Source of the DNA: Enterovibrio gelatinilyticus
GTDB lineage: Bacteria; Pseudomonadota; Gammaproteobacteria; Enterobacterales; Vibrionaceae
Assembly: GCF_028683095.1 (NCBI RefSeq)
Contig: NZ_JAJUBC010000035.1
Coordinates: 1 to 63,605 of the forward strand
Length of the DNA stretch: 63,605 nucleotides
Direction: 5' to 3'
The notes under the pieces were generated by a model, which was not told the DNA's origin, did not search any database, and saw only the letters and a program-made list of their open reading frames with translations. Position numbers and translations under genes: made by a program. Shown here one piece after another: positions 62,375-63,605 of the stretch (position 1 is the first letter of the stretch; each line of letters starts with the position of its first letter).

Positions 62375-62395
62375 TACTTTCCGAGCAAAAAACGA

Positions 62396-62941
62396 TCAGC
62401 TTTTTTCAACCTGACTGAATTCTAGCTCTACTGGCGTCGCACGGCCGAAGATAGATACAGAAACCTTAACGCGGCTCTTCTCGTAATCAACTTCTTCTAC
62501 CACGCCATTGAAGTCCGCAAATGGGCCTTCAGTAACACGGACAACTTCACCCGCTTCGTACACAGTTTTGTGCACTGGAGATTCGCTCGCTTTTTCCAGA
62601 CGGTTCAGGATAGCATCAGCTTCTTTATCAGAAATCGGTGCTGGGCGGTCAGGTGTACCACCAATGAAGCCCATCACACGCGGTACACTACGTACCAAGT
62701 GCCATGATTCATCATTCATGATCATCTGAACCAGAACGTACCCTGGGAAAAACTTGCGTTCACTCTTGCGACGCTGTCCTGCGCGCATTTCTACAACTTC
62801 CTCGGTAGGTACAAGTATCTCACCGAAGAAATCTTCCATTTCGTGAATCTTGATATACTCGTTCAGAGACTTAGATACACGGCCTTCAAAGCCGGAGAAA
62901 GCCTGAACAACATACCAACGTTTTTTAGGAGCTTCGCTCAT
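62396..62941 (-). CDS. nusG: Transcription termination/antitermination protein NusG
   Basis: 181 residues, exact family length. Binds RNA polymerase and, through its KOW domain, Rho or ribosomal S10. NGN domain with [16 protein letters not shown] and FPGYVLVQM, then [22 protein letters not shown]. Start at MSEAPKKRW; an in-frame extension upstream overlaps secE and is not real. 10 bp after secE. Confidence 0.98.
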   Translation of the reverse strand: MSEAPKKRWYVVQAFSGFEGRVSKSLNEYIKIHEMEDFFGEILVPTEEVVEMRAGQRRKSERKFFPGYVLVQMIMNDESWHLVRSVPRVMGFIGGTPDRPAPISDKEADAILNRLEKASESPVHKTVYEAGEVVRVTEGPFADFNGVVEEVDYEKSRVKVSVSIFGRATPVELEFSQVEKS

Positions 62942-62951
62942 GTAGTTATCC

Positions 62952-63323
62952 TCACACGCCAGTGAATAGGCGGACCAGACGGACCATAATACCGTCGATA
63001 CCCCACAGGATGAGCGCCATGACGACAGTAACAGCCAGAACGATGAGAGTGGTCTGCAAAGTTTCTTGGCGCGTTGGCCATACCACTTTGCGCACTTCCA
63101 TACGCGACTCACGTGCAAACGTGATCGCCGCTTTGCCTTTACCTGTTAAGGCAGCAACACCACCGGCCGCTGCAACAAGCACAACAACCGCAGCTGCACG
63201 TAGTACGACGGACATATCGCCGTAAACGCTATTTCCTACTACAGCAGTCGCCACTAAGGCAAAAACCACAACCCATTTTAGGGTGTCCATTGACCCGGTT
63301 GGGGCTTCAGCATTCGCTTTCAT
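62952..63323 (-). CDS. secE: Protein translocase subunit SecE
   Basis: 123 residues, three-segment form of gammaproteobacteria. Clamps the SecY channel in the inner membrane. The conserved cytosolic block [21 protein letters not shown] and the last membrane segment are typical. Precedes nusG. Confidence 0.97.
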   Translation of the reverse strand: MKANAEAPTGSMDTLKWVVVFALVATAVVGNSVYGDMSVVLRAAAVVVLVAAAGGVAALTGKGKAAITFARESRMEVRKVVWPTRQETLQTTLIVLAVTVVMALILWGIDGIMVRLVRLFTGV

Positions 63324-63362
63324 ACATTCTACCTGTACTAATCTATTTCATCGACGACAACA

Positions 63363-63380
63363 ACCTCGCGTTAGCGAGGT
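63363..63380 (-). other. Hairpin in the tuf-secE spacer
   Basis: Stem ACCTCGC/GCGAGGT with loop of 4 nt, about 40 nt before secE and without a U-run. The 218-bp spacer holds the tuf terminator and no tRNA gene. Confidence 0.55.
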
Positions 63381-63493
63381 GAAAAGAACAAGAAAAGCTG
63401 TGCGGACTTACATCGTCGCTCATTTTCTTCTCTTAAAACGTATATCACTGCGACCAATCGGCGAAAAAAAGTTCAATCTAAAGATTTGGTGCA

Positions 63494-63523
63494 GAAAAAG
63501 GGCATCAAATGATGCCCTTTTTG
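63494..63523 (-). terminator. tuf terminator
   Basis: Stem AAAAAGGGCATCA/TGATGCCCTTTTT with a very short loop and T-run, about 20 bp after the tuf stop on the minus strand. Confidence 0.88.
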
Positions 63524-63541
63524 CTAGTGTGTCGTCAAATC

Positions 63542-63605
63542 TTATTCGATGATTTTAGCAACAACACCCGCACCAACTGTACGGCCACCTTCGCGGATTG
63601 CGAAG
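63542..63605 (-). CDS. tuf: Elongation factor Tu, C-terminal end (cut by the window edge)
   Basis: The last 21 codons read FAIREGGRTVGAGVVAKIIE then TAA, the invariant C-terminus of EF-Tu. The rest of the gene lies beyond base 63605. It precedes secE-nusG as in enterics (tufB position). Confidence 0.97.
   Translation of the reverse strand, partial: FAIREGGRTVGAGVVAKIIE

Overview
This window looks like core chromosome of a marine gammaproteobacterium of the family Vibrionaceae. Reasons: Vibrio-type sequences for GroEL, Fis, HU-alpha, RpoB/RpoC and ribosomal proteins L1/L7-L12/L10/L11; neighbourhoods typical of the family (prmA-dusB-fis, purH-purD-DUF1481-hupA, rsd convergent with rpoC, nudC-hemE); a CrbS-type kinase with a transporter-like N-terminus; and a short-type (378 aa) homogentisate dioxygenase. 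Genus is not decided from sequence alone; a Grimontia/Enterovibrio/Photobacterium-like lineage would fit, but that is inference. No prophage, insertion sequence, CRISPR array or tRNA gene is visible.

Layout. 1-400: the leftward P1-type promoter and leader start of a ribosomal RNA operon lying outside the window, then the groEL terminator. 424-2510: groES-groEL with a heat-shock (sigma-32) promoter. 2676-4043: MATE efflux pump. 4057-9435: a MarR repressor divergent from hmgA-fahA-maiA-acetoacetyl-CoA synthetase, with a 26-bp palindromic operator between them; this operon takes homogentisate to fumarate and acetoacetyl-CoA. 9562-15511: fxsA, aspA, dcuA, dsbD (fumarate/aspartate anaerobic metabolism and disulfide transfer).

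15647-29771: an acetate-centred block with a NarL-type response regulator, a MarC-like protein, a two-subunit solute symporter (DUF4212 plus SSS), a secreted/anchored unknown protein, the hybrid kinase CrbS with an undescribed 72-aa partner gene, an HcaT-like MFS carrier, a cNMP/CBS/nucleotidyltransferase protein, a DnaQ-like exonuclease and acs. 30151-36933: aroQ, accB-accC, yhdT-panF, prmA, dusB-fis: fatty-acid entry, pantothenate uptake, ribosome and tRNA modification. 37131-47899: a lone glycosyltransferase, ppnP, tpx, zntR, purH-purD with a PurR-like box, DUF1481 lipoprotein and hupA, a CNNM-type transporter, DUF416, a 2-hydroxyacid dehydrogenase and an Fe-S type uracil-DNA glycosylase.

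48289-63605: hemE, nudC, rsd, then the leftward transcription/translation cluster tuf-secE-nusG-rplKAJL-rpoBC with its promoters, leader, attenuator and intercistronic hairpins. The least explained items are an orphan rightward terminator (possible small RNA) between hemE and nudC, the 72-aa gene coupled to crbS, promoters folded into inverted repeats ahead of rplK and rplJ, twin hairpins between rpoB and rpoC, and a 7-bp tandem repeat between rsd and rpoC.
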